Below, piece by piece: positions 29,747 through 39,209 of a stretch of DNA of 51,602 nt; position 1 is the stretch's first letter; each line of letters starts with the position of its first letter. Position numbers and translations under genes: made by a program. The stretch comes from Caulochytrium protostelioides (taxonomy: Eukaryota; Chytridiomycota; Caulochytriomycetes; Caulochytriales; Caulochytriaceae): NCBI GenBank assembly GCA_003615045.1, contig ML014243.1, positions 1 through 51,602 on the forward strand. Reading direction: 5' to 3'. Below the pieces are notes generated by a model. That model saw only the letters and a program-made list of their open reading frames with translations, made no database searches and was not told the DNA's origin.

Positions 29747-31585
29747 ATGGCCGTCCCCGGCAAGTCCGCGCGCGCGACGGCCAGCGCGTCGTCCCGAGCG
29801 GCCAAGGCCGGCGGCAGCGCCGTCTCCGCGGCATTCGCGGGCGCCGCGCCGTCTGCGGGCGCGAGCGATGGGCTGGCGTCGGAGCTGCCGACCGAGCGCG
29901 AGCTCGCGTTGATGCGGGAGATCGCGACGTTCGACGGCATCAAAGAGACGTTCCGGCAGCGGATCGCGGCGCTTGTCGATGAGAATATGGAGTTGCGACA
30001 GCAGTCGCGGGACGACGAGTCCGACGCCCTCGACGTGATCAAGACGTTGCAGACCGAGATCGAGCAGAAGGACGCCGCGATGGCGAGCCTGCGTGAGTCG
30101 TATGAGGCCAAAGTGCGCACGCTGCAGCAGGAGAGCGCGACAGCTGCGCGTTTGGCGCAGTCTCAGTTCGAGAGCATCCAGTCCGAGCTCCAGGAAAAGG
30201 AACAAGCGTTTCGCGTGATGCAGCACGAGGTCGCCGTCATCAAGGATTTCCGGCGCAAGCGCATGGAGCTCATCAAGGAGCTGGACGTCCAGAAAGCCGA
30301 GCTCGTCGAAACCGACCGCCGCCACAAGGAGACGGTTGTGAGCCTGGAGCGCAAGTTCTTTGAGGAGAAAGTCCGCTTAACCAAGGAAGCGAACGCACGC
30401 ATCGAGGAGCTCGCGACTGTGGCGCAGCGCGAGGCCTTGCAGACGCTGACCAGCTCGACCCAGCAGGTCTACCTGGAGAACCTTAAGATGACGAGCGCGC
30501 TCTCGTATCATATCGAGGAGTCAGAGACGCTGGCCCGCGAGCGCGCGCAGTATGAGCGGCAAGCTAAGACGCTGGCCGAGGAGCGCGTTATTAACAGCGA
30601 GATCGTCAAGAAGAAGGTGACGGACAGCTTCAAAAAAGCCGCCGAAATCAAAGACCTGCATGCGAAAATCGTCCATCTCGAGCAGGCGTTGCACTTCATT
30701 GTTCAGGCCTACGAGAAGGAGCGCGCATACCTGGGCGAAGGCGTCCGCGCGGAGCTCCGCCAGGTGCAGGCCGTCGCCCGCGGCTTGAAGCAGCGGCTCG
30801 ACCAGAAGACCCGCGAAAACCGCCATGTCTGCCTGCTCGCCAAGCATCTGCTCACGCAGCGCGCCGACATGGAGAGCTTCTTTACGAACGCGCTCGAGTC
30901 GGTCCGCGCCGAGATCCGCGCGCAGCGCAAAGCGGACTACCACGCGGCGCTCGCGGCTCACCAGAAACACGTGCGCGCCTTTGTCTCGCGGCGCATCGCC
31001 GCGGCCGCCACCGCGGGTGGCAAATCGCACGCGCCGGCGGACCCCCACGCCCACGTGGCCGCCGTCGCCGCCGTCGTCGCCAGCAAGCACCCGCCGCCTG
31101 CGCCGCCCTCGGACCACGTCGACATCGCCGACCTGAGCTGGCAGGATAAAGAGAAGCTGCTGCGCGTCCTCTTTGCCCAGATGAACGGGGCCGCGCTGCA
31201 GACGCTCGACGCGCCGCGTGACGGCCCCCAACGGCTGTCGACCCGCGTCGGCGACGGCGTCCTCGGCGCCGGCGACGGCGCCGACCGCATCGCCGGCATC
31301 GAGGACGACGACGACGGGTTCGGCTATAGCGACGACGGCGGCGACGACGACGGTGACGAGGACGGTGTCGGCGACGCGGTCGCGGCGGACGACGACGGCG
31401 CGTATGACCATGGCCAAGCTGGCCGCGAGGGCCGCACGAGCGCGAGTTCACATATGTCGCAGGTCGAACGGCCGCGTTCTAGCGCGCCCTTGCCACCGAC
31501 GGTGCCGCACGCGGGCATGGCGGCCTCGCCGTCCCAGACGGTGTCGCCATCACGCGCGCCGTCTGCGGCCCCCGTCCCCGTCTAG
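29747..31585 (+). CDS. BBOF1-like basal-body/ciliary coiled-coil protein (DUF4515 type)
   Basis: 612 residues from the ATG at 29747 (MAVPGKSA); the open frame begins at a GTG three codons earlier. Residues about 50-400 are an almost continuous coiled coil. The segments VIKDFRRKRMELIKEL, LERKFFEEKVRLTKEAN and YLENLKMTSALSYHIEE match the DUF4515 block of basal body-orientation factor 1 (CCDC176). In animals this protein sits on basal bodies/axonemes and helps orient cilia or stabilise doublets. The C-terminus is Asp/Gly-rich and acidic, then Ser/Pro-rich. Finding it beside fungal genes suggests a flagellated zoospore. Related DUF4515 proteins (CCDC121/CCDC166) are alternatives, so the exact orthologue is not certain. 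Confidence 0.7.
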   Translation: MAVPGKSARATASASSRAAKAGGSAVSAAFAGAAPSAGASDGLASELPTERELALMREIATFDGIKETFRQRIAALVDENMELRQQSRDDESDALDVIKTLQTEIEQKDAAMASLRESYEAKVRTLQQESATAARLAQSQFESIQSELQEKEQAFRVMQHEVAVIKDFRRKRMELIKELDVQKAELVETDRRHKETVVSLERKFFEEKVRLTKEANARIEELATVAQREALQTLTSSTQQVYLENLKMTSALSYHIEESETLARERAQYERQAKTLAEERVINSEIVKKKVTDSFKKAAEIKDLHAKIVHLEQALHFIVQAYEKERAYLGEGVRAELRQVQAVARGLKQRLDQKTRENRHVCLLAKHLLTQRADMESFFTNALESVRAEIRAQRKADYHAALAAHQKHVRAFVSRRIAAAATAGGKSHAPADPHAHVAAVAAVVASKHPPPAPPSDHVDIADLSWQDKEKLLRVLFAQMNGAALQTLDAPRDGPQRLSTRVGDGVLGAGDGADRIAGIEDDDDGFGYSDDGGDDDGDEDGVGDAVAADDDGAYDHGQAGREGRTSASSHMSQVERPRSSAPLPPTVPHAGMAASPSQTVSPSRAPSAAPVPV

Positions 31586-33120
31586 GTGACGCTTCGTTGT
31601 GTCGACGAGATTTCTTTATGTACCTGGTCGCAACATGCTTTCTCATATACATCCGACACGGGGGAGACCATTCCATTCCGGTCTGATTGAAACATGGATT
31701 CATCGCAGCTGCTGCTCCGCCTCCGCAAGGGCTCGGTATCGCGGAGTCCTCTCCCGGTAGTCGCGCATGGCGGTTCACTCTGATGATCACGGCGATAACT
31801 CGGCCACGCCAAGAGCAGATTGCGGGTGAAGCTGGGACGCTGTGCGTTATGAATCGCAGCGTGCGTTGAATGTCGAGAGCGCGTGGCCATGACGCGCAGC
31901 GGGATGCGGGTGATCGCTCCGTCCGGGCGACCCCGTCACCATTCACGCCAGATGCGGCGACGTCCGGCGACGCCGTTGGCCCCCGGACCGTCAGGACCGG
32001 CAGGACCGCGGTCGCTGCCGCGATGCGCGTCGCGCGGCGTCACACAGACGAGGCGCCCGCTCGCTCCCGACCCCGGCTGTGTCCCGGGTGCCCGCGTCGG
32101 CGCAACACCTTCCCGGCACGCCGCTGCTGTGCCACGGGCGCGCGTGGCCATCACCGCGCACGCCACGGCGTCGGCGGCGGCCTCGGCGGCGGCGGCGGCG
32201 ACGGCGGCGGCGGCGGCCATCGGCCATCGGCCATCGGCGCGCCTGCAAGCGACGGCGCCGGGGCGCCCCCGGCGGCGCCCCGACGCCTGCTCTCGCGCCG
32301 CCCCATCACAGCGCAACAAACAACAACCGACGGCCGATCGCCGCTCGCCGCTCGCCCATCACGGCTGGCGGACGGCGCGGCGGCGGCGGCGCGGCGGATG
32401 AGGCCGATACCGACGCCGACGCCGACGCCGATGCCGATGCCGATGCTCGAGCTCGTGCCCATCGGCGTCGCGTCGGAGCCAAGAGCCGCCGAGGGCCTTC
32501 ACCGCCGGGAGCCATTGACCGGCCGCAGTCGGGAAGGGAACGACGCTTCCGAGGGGACGGTGTGACGGAGATCGCGAGAACCACGCGGCGGGTGTTCCGA
32601 TCGCCGCCGCCGCGGCTGCCGGACGAGCTTCATGGTGGGCGGCCGTCGCACGGCGTGCGAGCCCACACGGCGCGGGCTCGTGTGGGCCACGGGCATCGGC
32701 CGCAGCATGGCATCCCCGGCCGCGATCCCTGCATCGGCCAGCGTCTCGCGTCGCCACGTATACTCGCGGGTGTCCAAGATGGCCAAGATGGCGGCAGGGC
32801 GACAGGAAGGGTTCCGATGGACGGACGCGTCGCAGGAAGGACAGAGTGAAGGGACCCGCAGCATGGGAGGGCCCCCGATGATGTGGTGGCGAGGCGATCC
32901 GACGTCGCGATGACAGTCGGCACCACGACGGGCGATCGCAACCCCCGACCTCTCGTGCCATCGACTGCCGGAAAGCGCCCACCGCTGCCATTCTCTCCTC
33001 TCGCTGCCACGACTGTCGGACGCCAGACCACCATCTTCGCCGTCTTGACTGACGAAGCCACGCGCCGAAGCCACGTGCTGCGCGGGTATCCACGCCACGC
33101 GCCCGACCACGTGCCCCGCC
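31586..33120. other. 1.5 kb GC-rich intergenic region
   Basis: Lies upstream of the RhoGEF gene. It contains GGC runs (32170-32215), a 7-bp tandem repeat (32214-32234) and a CCGACG/CCGATG hexamer series (32410-32445). The open frames here are low-complexity consequences of composition. No gene is supported. Confidence 0.55.
32214..32234. repeat. (CGGCCAT)3 tandem repeat
   Basis: Three perfect 7-bp units directly after a GGC-rich run. Confidence 0.95.
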
Positions 33121-36100
33121 ATGACGGCGATCCATGGCGACTCGTCGAGCCGTCTCGCTCAGGTGGCAGCGCTCGATGGCGCCGCCGGCAGCGCCCGCTC
33201 GAGCCAGGCCAACCTGGGCGCTGCGACGCCCGCGTCCGGCGCCGCGACGCCGCATGGCGGGACTCAGGCCACCCCTCCCGGCGTGACGGTGGCCGCTGCC
33301 GCTGCCGCCACCACCGCGGGCGCCTCCGGCGGCGGCGCGTCGCCGACGTCGCCGGTGTCGGACCAAAAGATCCTGCGCCGGCTCGCGGTGCACTGGCTGA
33401 CGGGCGTGCTGCTCAAGACGCCGCATGCGCTCGACAAGACCAAGAGCGACGGCGAGCAGCTGCATGACATGCGCAACGGCCAGGCGCTGTGCCGAGCGAT
33501 GAACGTGCTGCAACCCTCGGAGGGGCCGATCGTGGTGAACGAGGCGGCGTCGCCGTACGCGAGCATCGAAAACTTGAATGCCTTCCTCACCGCGATCACG
33601 CGGTATGGCGTCGATCGCCAGGGCTGCTTCCGCATCGCGACGATCCAGTCGGCGACAGGCGGGCGCGGCGAGGACGAGTTGGCGCGCACGCTGCTGCATC
33701 TGGCGATCCTTGCCACCGAGAAGTACCACGTCACCGTGCCCGGGTTCCAGCTTGCGGTCGCCCACGAGGCGCTGGCCAAGTGCCACGCGGCCAGCGAGAC
33801 CAGCGGCAGTAGCGAGACGCAGCCCGGCTCGGCGTCGTCGCCCAAGCCCCTGCGCGCCCGCCACAGCACGATGGCCGCCGAGTCGCCCGTCTCGGGGTCG
33901 AACCACTCGATTGCGTCGCATGCGACGGGCCACGGCGCCCACGGCGGCACGAGTGCCCACGCTGGCGCGGGCGCCGCGGCACACGGACTCACAGCGGCGT
34001 CGTCCTTACCGTCGTCGTCGCAGCGCCGCGCCAAAGCGCAGGAGGCGATGCGTCTCAAGTTCCAGAGTATCGCCGATTATGTGAACCGTGACCTGGCGGC
34101 GCTCACGAAGCGGCTGAACGACATCGAGGCGCTGCAGATCGCCGTGGCGATGGCGCTGCAGACGCAGCAGACGACGCCGTCGCCGCAGGTCGCGATGCTG
34201 CTGACGCATCTGGCGGATGCGGCGAGCGAGAACAACGGCGTCGGCGAGGGCGACGAGGACGACGAGGACGACGATGTGAGCGTGTGCCGGATGGCGGACT
34301 CGGACGCCGACGGGCTCGCGATCAACACGCTCCAGGAATCGACGCCCAAGACGAGCGCGTCCCCCAACGCAAGTCCGCAGGCCGCGAGCACGCCCAAGGT
34401 GTTCAAGGCGGTGCCCGAGGAGCTGCTGAATGCGGGGTTGCCCAAGATCGAGCTGCTGCGCCTCTCAGCCGTGTACGAGCTCATCGAGACCGAGGCCGAC
34501 TATGTCCGCGACTTGGGCATCATGATTGACTTCTACAAGACGCAGATCCGCCAGACCCAGATGGTGACCGAGGAAGAGCTGAGCATCCTCTTTTCGAATG
34601 TGGACCAGCTCGTCGGGCCGAACCAGGGCCTGCTGCGGACGCTGAACACGGCCAAGGAGGCCAACAACCGCCTCCCCGAGGTGGGCCCGTGCTTGATCGA
34701 ATGCGCCGAGGCGTTCACCGTCTACACGACGTACTGCGGCAACTACCAGACGGCCATGAAGCTGCTCAGCAATCTGCAGGCCCGGCCTGAGTTCAAGGAG
34801 CACCTCAACCGCTGGATGGCGAGTCCGAGCAGCCGCGGGCTGAGCCTCGAGTCGTTTCTGATCAAGCCGGTGCAACGCATCTGCAAGTACCCGCTGATTG
34901 TGCGCGAGATCCAGCGCCATACGGACGCGCAGTCCCCGGATCAGGCCCTGCTCACGACGGCGATGGCGAAGGTCGAGGCCGTGGTCAGCGTCGTCAACGA
35001 GGCGACGCGGGCGCTGGGCGAGCGAGAGCGGCTCGCGGGGCTGCAGGCTCGCATCGAGGCGCCGTTCAACCTGGGACTGACCGAGCGTAAGGTGCTGCGC
35101 GACGGGCCGCTGTCGCGGTTCGCCTCGGGCAAATCGCGCGAGCGCTATGTGATTGCCTGCGCCGATATCTTGCTGATCTGCAAGCCCAAGGAGAAGGGCC
35201 GCTACACGCTGGAGGACTTGTATGCGAACCACGAGCTGTCGGTCAAGCCCATGAACGACCCGAAACTCCGCTTCGCGTTCCAGCTCACCGAGAACACGGA
35301 GCGCCACGAGTGCATCCAGCTGCTCGCCCTGACCGCCGAGGACCAGACGAAGTGGGTCGAGACGCTGGAGAACGCGATTGCACGCGCCACCGAGGGCATG
35401 GGCCGCCGCGAAAAGCGCACGTCCACGGGCCACGCGCCCATGTCGCTCGAGGCCGCCAAACGCACAAGCACCATGTCGAGCTTCTCGTCGTTCGACCTCA
35501 ACAGCGGGATGGGCACGATCCGCATCAAGGGCCGGCTCGCCGGCAAGACGGACACGACGATGAAGGCCGGCAAGTGGGCGACGATGAAGCGCAAGATGGA
35601 CATGCACGACCCGGTCTTCGAGAGCGTCCACGGGCTCGACGCCCACGAGAGCGTCGCCGCGCTGCCCGAGCCCGACCTGGTCCTCGTCGCAGGGCAGCGC
35701 TGGAAGAAGGCGAGGTCCGCCACGGGACAGGTCTACTACTACAACACCGCCACCAAGGAGACCACGTGGCACCTCCCGGACGGCTGGATCGAGCTCGACC
35801 CGGAGACCGGCGAGCCGGTGGCGCCCGGCGGCCACGACGACGAGCCCGGGACCGCGGCGACGAGCCCGACGGTGGCAGCGACCGCCACGGACGCCTCGCC
35901 CGACGCCGCGGTCCCGCTGCTGGCTCCCGCCTCAGCGTCTGCGTCCGCGTCCGCGACCGCGTCGACCTCCGCGCTCTCGCGTCGCCAGCCATCGACGGCG
36001 GCCTCCACGGGCGGCGGGGCGGACGAGACCCCCGCCGCCGCTGTCGCCGCGCCGGCCGCCGCGGTCCTCAGTGACGTGCCGGACTGCCCCGGATGGCAAC

Positions 36101-36189
36101 GTGTCGAGAACGAGGGCGTCGTATACTACTTCCACATCACGACGCAGGAGACGCGGTGGACGCCGCCTGAGGGCGCCCGCCTCTCCTAG
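33121..36189 (+). CDS. CH-DH-PH-WW-WW Rho guanine-nucleotide exchange factor
   Basis: 1022 residues from the ATG at 33121 (GCCATGA). Domains in order: a low-complexity N-terminus; a calponin-homology domain at about 81-201 (ILRRLAVHWLTGVLL, DMRNGQALCRAMNVL), probably actin-binding; a Ser/His-rich linker and short helix; a Dbl-homology domain at 444-631 (VYELIETEADYVRDLGIMID, the CR3 helix SFLIKPVQRICKYPLIVREI); a PH domain at about 658-750 (RERYVIACADILLICKPK, ending WVETLENAIARA); WW1 at 859-889 (QVYYYNTATKETTWHLP); and WW2 at 991-1018 (VVYYFHITTQETRWTPP), ending three residues before the stop. DH-PH proteins load GTP onto Rho/Rac/Cdc42; the CH and WW modules would tie this to actin and to Pro-rich partners. 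Which GTPase it acts on cannot be told from sequence. Confidence 0.93.
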   Translation: MTAIHGDSSSRLAQVAALDGAAGSARSSQANLGAATPASGAATPHGGTQATPPGVTVAAAAAATTAGASGGGASPTSPVSDQKILRRLAVHWLTGVLLKTPHALDKTKSDGEQLHDMRNGQALCRAMNVLQPSEGPIVVNEAASPYASIENLNAFLTAITRYGVDRQGCFRIATIQSATGGRGEDELARTLLHLAILATEKYHVTVPGFQLAVAHEALAKCHAASETSGSSETQPGSASSPKPLRARHSTMAAESPVSGSNHSIASHATGHGAHGGTSAHAGAGAAAHGLTAASSLPSSSQRRAKAQEAMRLKFQSIADYVNRDLAALTKRLNDIEALQIAVAMALQTQQTTPSPQVAMLLTHLADAASENNGVGEGDEDDEDDDVSVCRMADSDADGLAINTLQESTPKTSASPNASPQAASTPKVFKAVPEELLNAGLPKIELLRLSAVYELIETEADYVRDLGIMIDFYKTQIRQTQMVTEEELSILFSNVDQLVGPNQGLLRTLNTAKEANNRLPEVGPCLIECAEAFTVYTTYCGNYQTAMKLLSNLQARPEFKEHLNRWMASPSSRGLSLESFLIKPVQRICKYPLIVREIQRHTDAQSPDQALLTTAMAKVEAVVSVVNEATRALGERERLAGLQARIEAPFNLGLTERKVLRDGPLSRFASGKSRERYVIACADILLICKPKEKGRYTLEDLYANHELSVKPMNDPKLRFAFQLTENTERHECIQLLALTAEDQTKWVETLENAIARATEGMGRREKRTSTGHAPMSLEAAKRTSTMSSFSSFDLNSGMGTIRIKGRLAGKTDTTMKAGKWATMKRKMDMHDPVFESVHGLDAHESVAALPEPDLVLVAGQRWKKARSATGQVYYYNTATKETTWHLPDGWIELDPETGEPVAPGGHDDEPGTAATSPTVAATATDASPDAAVPLLAPASASASASATASTSALSRRQPSTAASTGGGADETPAAAVAAPAAAVLSDVPDCPGWQRVENEGVVYYFHITTQETRWTPPEGARLS

Positions 36190-36474
36190 AGGCTGGAGAG
36201 GGGGGCCGCGCGGACGCTGGCAGGGTCCGTTGCTCTCGCTTGGTTGACGCTCGTCTTGCTCGTGGGTTGGCCATCTTTGGTTTTCCTTGCTTGTACGTTC
36301 ATTTTCTTGGTATACTCGGGACGGTCGTTGATGAGATTCGCTCGCTCTGCTTTGCTTTGCTTTGCTTTGCGCGTGATGGACATGGCCGACCGATGGGACG
36401 ACGCCCTGCGAGTTCTCGTCGGATCGCCATCGCCATGATCGGGGGGGTATCGCGGTCGTCGGTCTCGGCACCGC
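36190..36474. other. Convergent 3' junction RhoGEF / BRE-like
   Basis: 285 bp with T-rich trailer sequence and a short CTTTG repeat (TTTGCTTTGCTTTGC around 36350-36370). No gene. Confidence 0.5.
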
Positions 36475-38163
36475 CTAGTGGCGACGGCGCGGCTTGATCC
36501 GCCAGACTTCCGTCGTGATACGCTGCCGCAGCGCGAGCGCGCGCTGGTCCATGTCGTCGTGGGCCTGCCACGCCGCCGCATCGATCGTGACGCAGCGCGC
36601 GTCTGGATACGCGTCCGCCATCGTCGCCTCGTGGTCGTGGTCGTGGTCATCGAGCGGCAGCACGCCGTAGTGGATGGGAATCAGCACCACGCTCGGCGGC
36701 ACGAGCGGGAACTTCGGCGAGAGATGCACGTGGACGCGGGCTCCGAGCATCCCGCGGCGGTTGATCACGTCCGCGTCGGCGAGCCCGCCCATCCGCGGGT
36801 CTTCCGGCGCGGCCGCTGGACGGGGCCGCAGCGGCCGCTCAAAGTAGAACGCGGCGAAGTCGCACGTCTGCGAATTCCACTCGAGCACGTGCGGCGCCAG
36901 CACGGCCGTCAGCGCCGCGAGGAACGCGCGCCGCCGCGCGCGCAGCCGCAGCAGCCGCGCCGCCTCGTCCTCCCACACCGCGTCACTCTGCGCGAGCCGC
37001 GCCGCGACGGCGACGCGGCCGTCCTGGTTGGGCGCGAGCCCGGCCGCGAGCCGCCGCCACGTCGTCCGCTCGGACGCCACGCGCTGGAGGAAATCGCGCT
37101 CCGGCGCGGCAATGCGGTCCAGGCCGCTGACCGCCACCGCGATCCCGTCGGCGTCGTCGGCCGTGCCGCCTGCGGCTGTGAGATCAATGACGAGCGACTG
37201 CCAGAGCGGCGCGGCGGGCGCGAGCAGCGACAGCGCCGGGGTCCGGCAGGGCCGCGTCAGCACGATCGCGAATGTCTGTTTCCTCGCGATCCCACCCGCG
37301 TCGCCGTAGCCGTCGTCGGCGTCGTCGGCGTCCTGCTTGATGGGAAAGCAGATGTCGAGTCGGAGTTCCGGGAAGCGGAGCTGGGCTTCGATGAGGGCAT
37401 AGACGACGTGGCGGACGGTCGAGCCGAGACGAGCGAGCGGGCCAACGGCGGCGCGGTCGAGGCCGTGGTGCCAGACCGCGAGAGCGTCACATGCCAGCCG
37501 CGTGCGCTCCATACTCATGGTGGCCCAGGCGCCGTCCAGATACGCCACGAGCTCATGCAGCGGCGACGCGTCCCGAGCGACATCGAAGTCCGCCGCGCCT
37601 GGCGTCGTCTGCAGCGCCGCGAACCGCACCATCGCGCACAGCCACTGGCCCGTTTCCTCCGTTTCCTGGGTCCCGTCGATGTCGCCTGCGGGCGTCGGCA
37701 TAGGCGTCGGATCGCAAGCGAGCGGGACATAGGCCAGCTTCAGCTCACACGTGGAGGGCGCCAGCTCACCGGGATACCGGCGCATCAGCGTCACCCACGC
37801 GACCGGCCCGCCGGACTCGACGCCAGCGAGCGCGGGGGACGCGGCGGACGCGCAGGGCCGTGCAGCGCGCTGCTCGCGTAGCACGTCCCCGGCGCTCGCG
37901 GTACCGCTGCGCAGCACGCGGTACTCGGGCCGCGAGGCGAGCAGCTGCGTGATGACGCGAGCGAGGTGCGGTAGCGCCGCGTCGACGTTCATCGTGGCAT
38001 GCGGCGAGTCGGCAGCGACATTGACATCGACGGCACCCGCGACAGTGGCAGTGACATCAGGCGCCGCGGCGGCCGCCGCCGCCGCCTCCAGGATGGGCGG
38101 CACCCGCGCGTCCGGGGAGGCCGTCGATGGAGCGGGCAGCATGGGCGCCCGCGAGATCGGCAT
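36475..38163 (-). CDS. BABAM2/BRE-like protein (BRISC / BRCA1-A complex scaffold type)
   Basis: 562 residues from an ATG at 38163, after an Ala/Pro-rich N-terminus. The C-terminal part fits the second UEV-like domain of BRE. A basic helix (RLRARRRAFLAALTAVLAPH) is followed by VLEWNSQTCDFAAFYFE, comparable to the BRE segments RRQKRKDYIAALQHYL and ILEYDATSFSRASFLF. Then comes VHVHLSPKFPLVPPSVVLI, comparable to the BRE beta-strand/Pro motif HVSLPPQFPKDQPTLTF. A first UEV-like segment (LRFPELRLDICFPI) lies near residue 265. No catalytic Cys is expected in BRE. In animals BRE scaffolds the BRCC36 K63-deubiquitinase. The match is by motif order only and not strong; another RWD/UEV protein is possible. 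Confidence 0.5.
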   Translation of the reverse strand: MPISRAPMLPAPSTASPDARVPPILEAAAAAAAAPDVTATVAGAVDVNVAADSPHATMNVDAALPHLARVITQLLASRPEYRVLRSGTASAGDVLREQRAARPCASAASPALAGVESGGPVAWVTLMRRYPGELAPSTCELKLAYVPLACDPTPMPTPAGDIDGTQETEETGQWLCAMVRFAALQTTPGAADFDVARDASPLHELVAYLDGAWATMSMERTRLACDALAVWHHGLDRAAVGPLARLGSTVRHVVYALIEAQLRFPELRLDICFPIKQDADDADDGYGDAGGIARKQTFAIVLTRPCRTPALSLLAPAAPLWQSLVIDLTAAGGTADDADGIAVAVSGLDRIAAPERDFLQRVASERTTWRRLAAGLAPNQDGRVAVAARLAQSDAVWEDEAARLLRLRARRRAFLAALTAVLAPHVLEWNSQTCDFAAFYFERPLRPRPAAAPEDPRMGGLADADVINRRGMLGARVHVHLSPKFPLVPPSVVLIPIHYGVLPLDDHDHDHEATMADAYPDARCVTIDAAAWQAHDDMDQRALALRQRITTEVWRIKPRRRH

Positions 38164-39209
38164 CGATCGGCACCCACCCGCGTTCGATCGCGGCGCGGCG
38201 CGGCGCGGCGCTCAGGATGGACAGTGTGCGGTTCGCTGTGGATGCCACGACGCGTTCATGGGAGCCGGGAGCATCATGTCGCGATCGGCGTGGATGCCAC
38301 CAGCGGTCTGGGCGGGTGCCGAGCTTCGTCCCATGGTCGCATGGTCGCATGTGAAACTCCGACTTCATGAGATTTAGGGACGCACGCGACCGGAACGCAT
38401 GTGGCGCAGGCCGCGGGCGAACGCCACATCTCGCTCGCAGGGGGGCCCGTACTTGGCGATGCTCAAGTTGGGCGAAGACTACGACGGCACCGAGAAGCAC
38501 CGCCGCCAGTCGTTACGTCGCCACCTCGCTCAGGTACCGAGGGCACACCTGCCACACCGGTATGGCACGTAGAGGGCTGCTCCGCTGTTCAGGGTGCGAC
38601 CCCCGCTCTTGCGGGAGGTCACGTCGGCGTCGGCGTTAGCGTCGGCGAGGCAAAGCGAGACGAGGCCGTCGTCTGCGCACGCCTCGCATCACCGAGAGGC
38701 CGCAGGCTTGTGGGCGCAGAGCGGAGATCGGCTCCTTGCGCCGGCGGCGAACAGCCGGCAAGACATCACGGATCGGGGCGATGGCGATGGCGGTCGTGCC
38801 GGGGGCCGTGCCGGGGGAAGGCGGTGTTTTTGCGCGGACCACGGGGCGAGCCAGAGCACGAGCACGAGAGATCGGCAAGTATGAAGCGCGTGGCACAACG
38901 ACCGGTCCGTATGCCCGCCGCGCTCGCTGGCCTGCGACGATCGCGGTATACTCTGCCTCGGCGCATGCGACATCTCGATCTGAAGGCCTGTCTCCGGCTA
39001 CCCGCTTTCATTACCCATCGAAGCCGACGGCAACGCCTCTTTGGCCCGCGATTCGGCCACGACGGCCGTCGTAGTCGCTGCAGCAGCCCTCTCAGCAGCC
39101 TCCGGCCAGAGAGCGGCGCGGCGCTGTCGCCCTTGCGTGGCGCCGCCCTACCAACGGACTCGACTCGACCGCTTGCTCCAGCCGCATTGTCGGCGCACGG
39201 ATCGCCACC
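38164..39209. other. Divergent region BRE-like / RSU1-like
   Basis: About 1 kb between divergent starts. No TATA consensus and no supported gene; the long + frame here (38401-39282) has no coherent domain. Confidence 0.55.
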
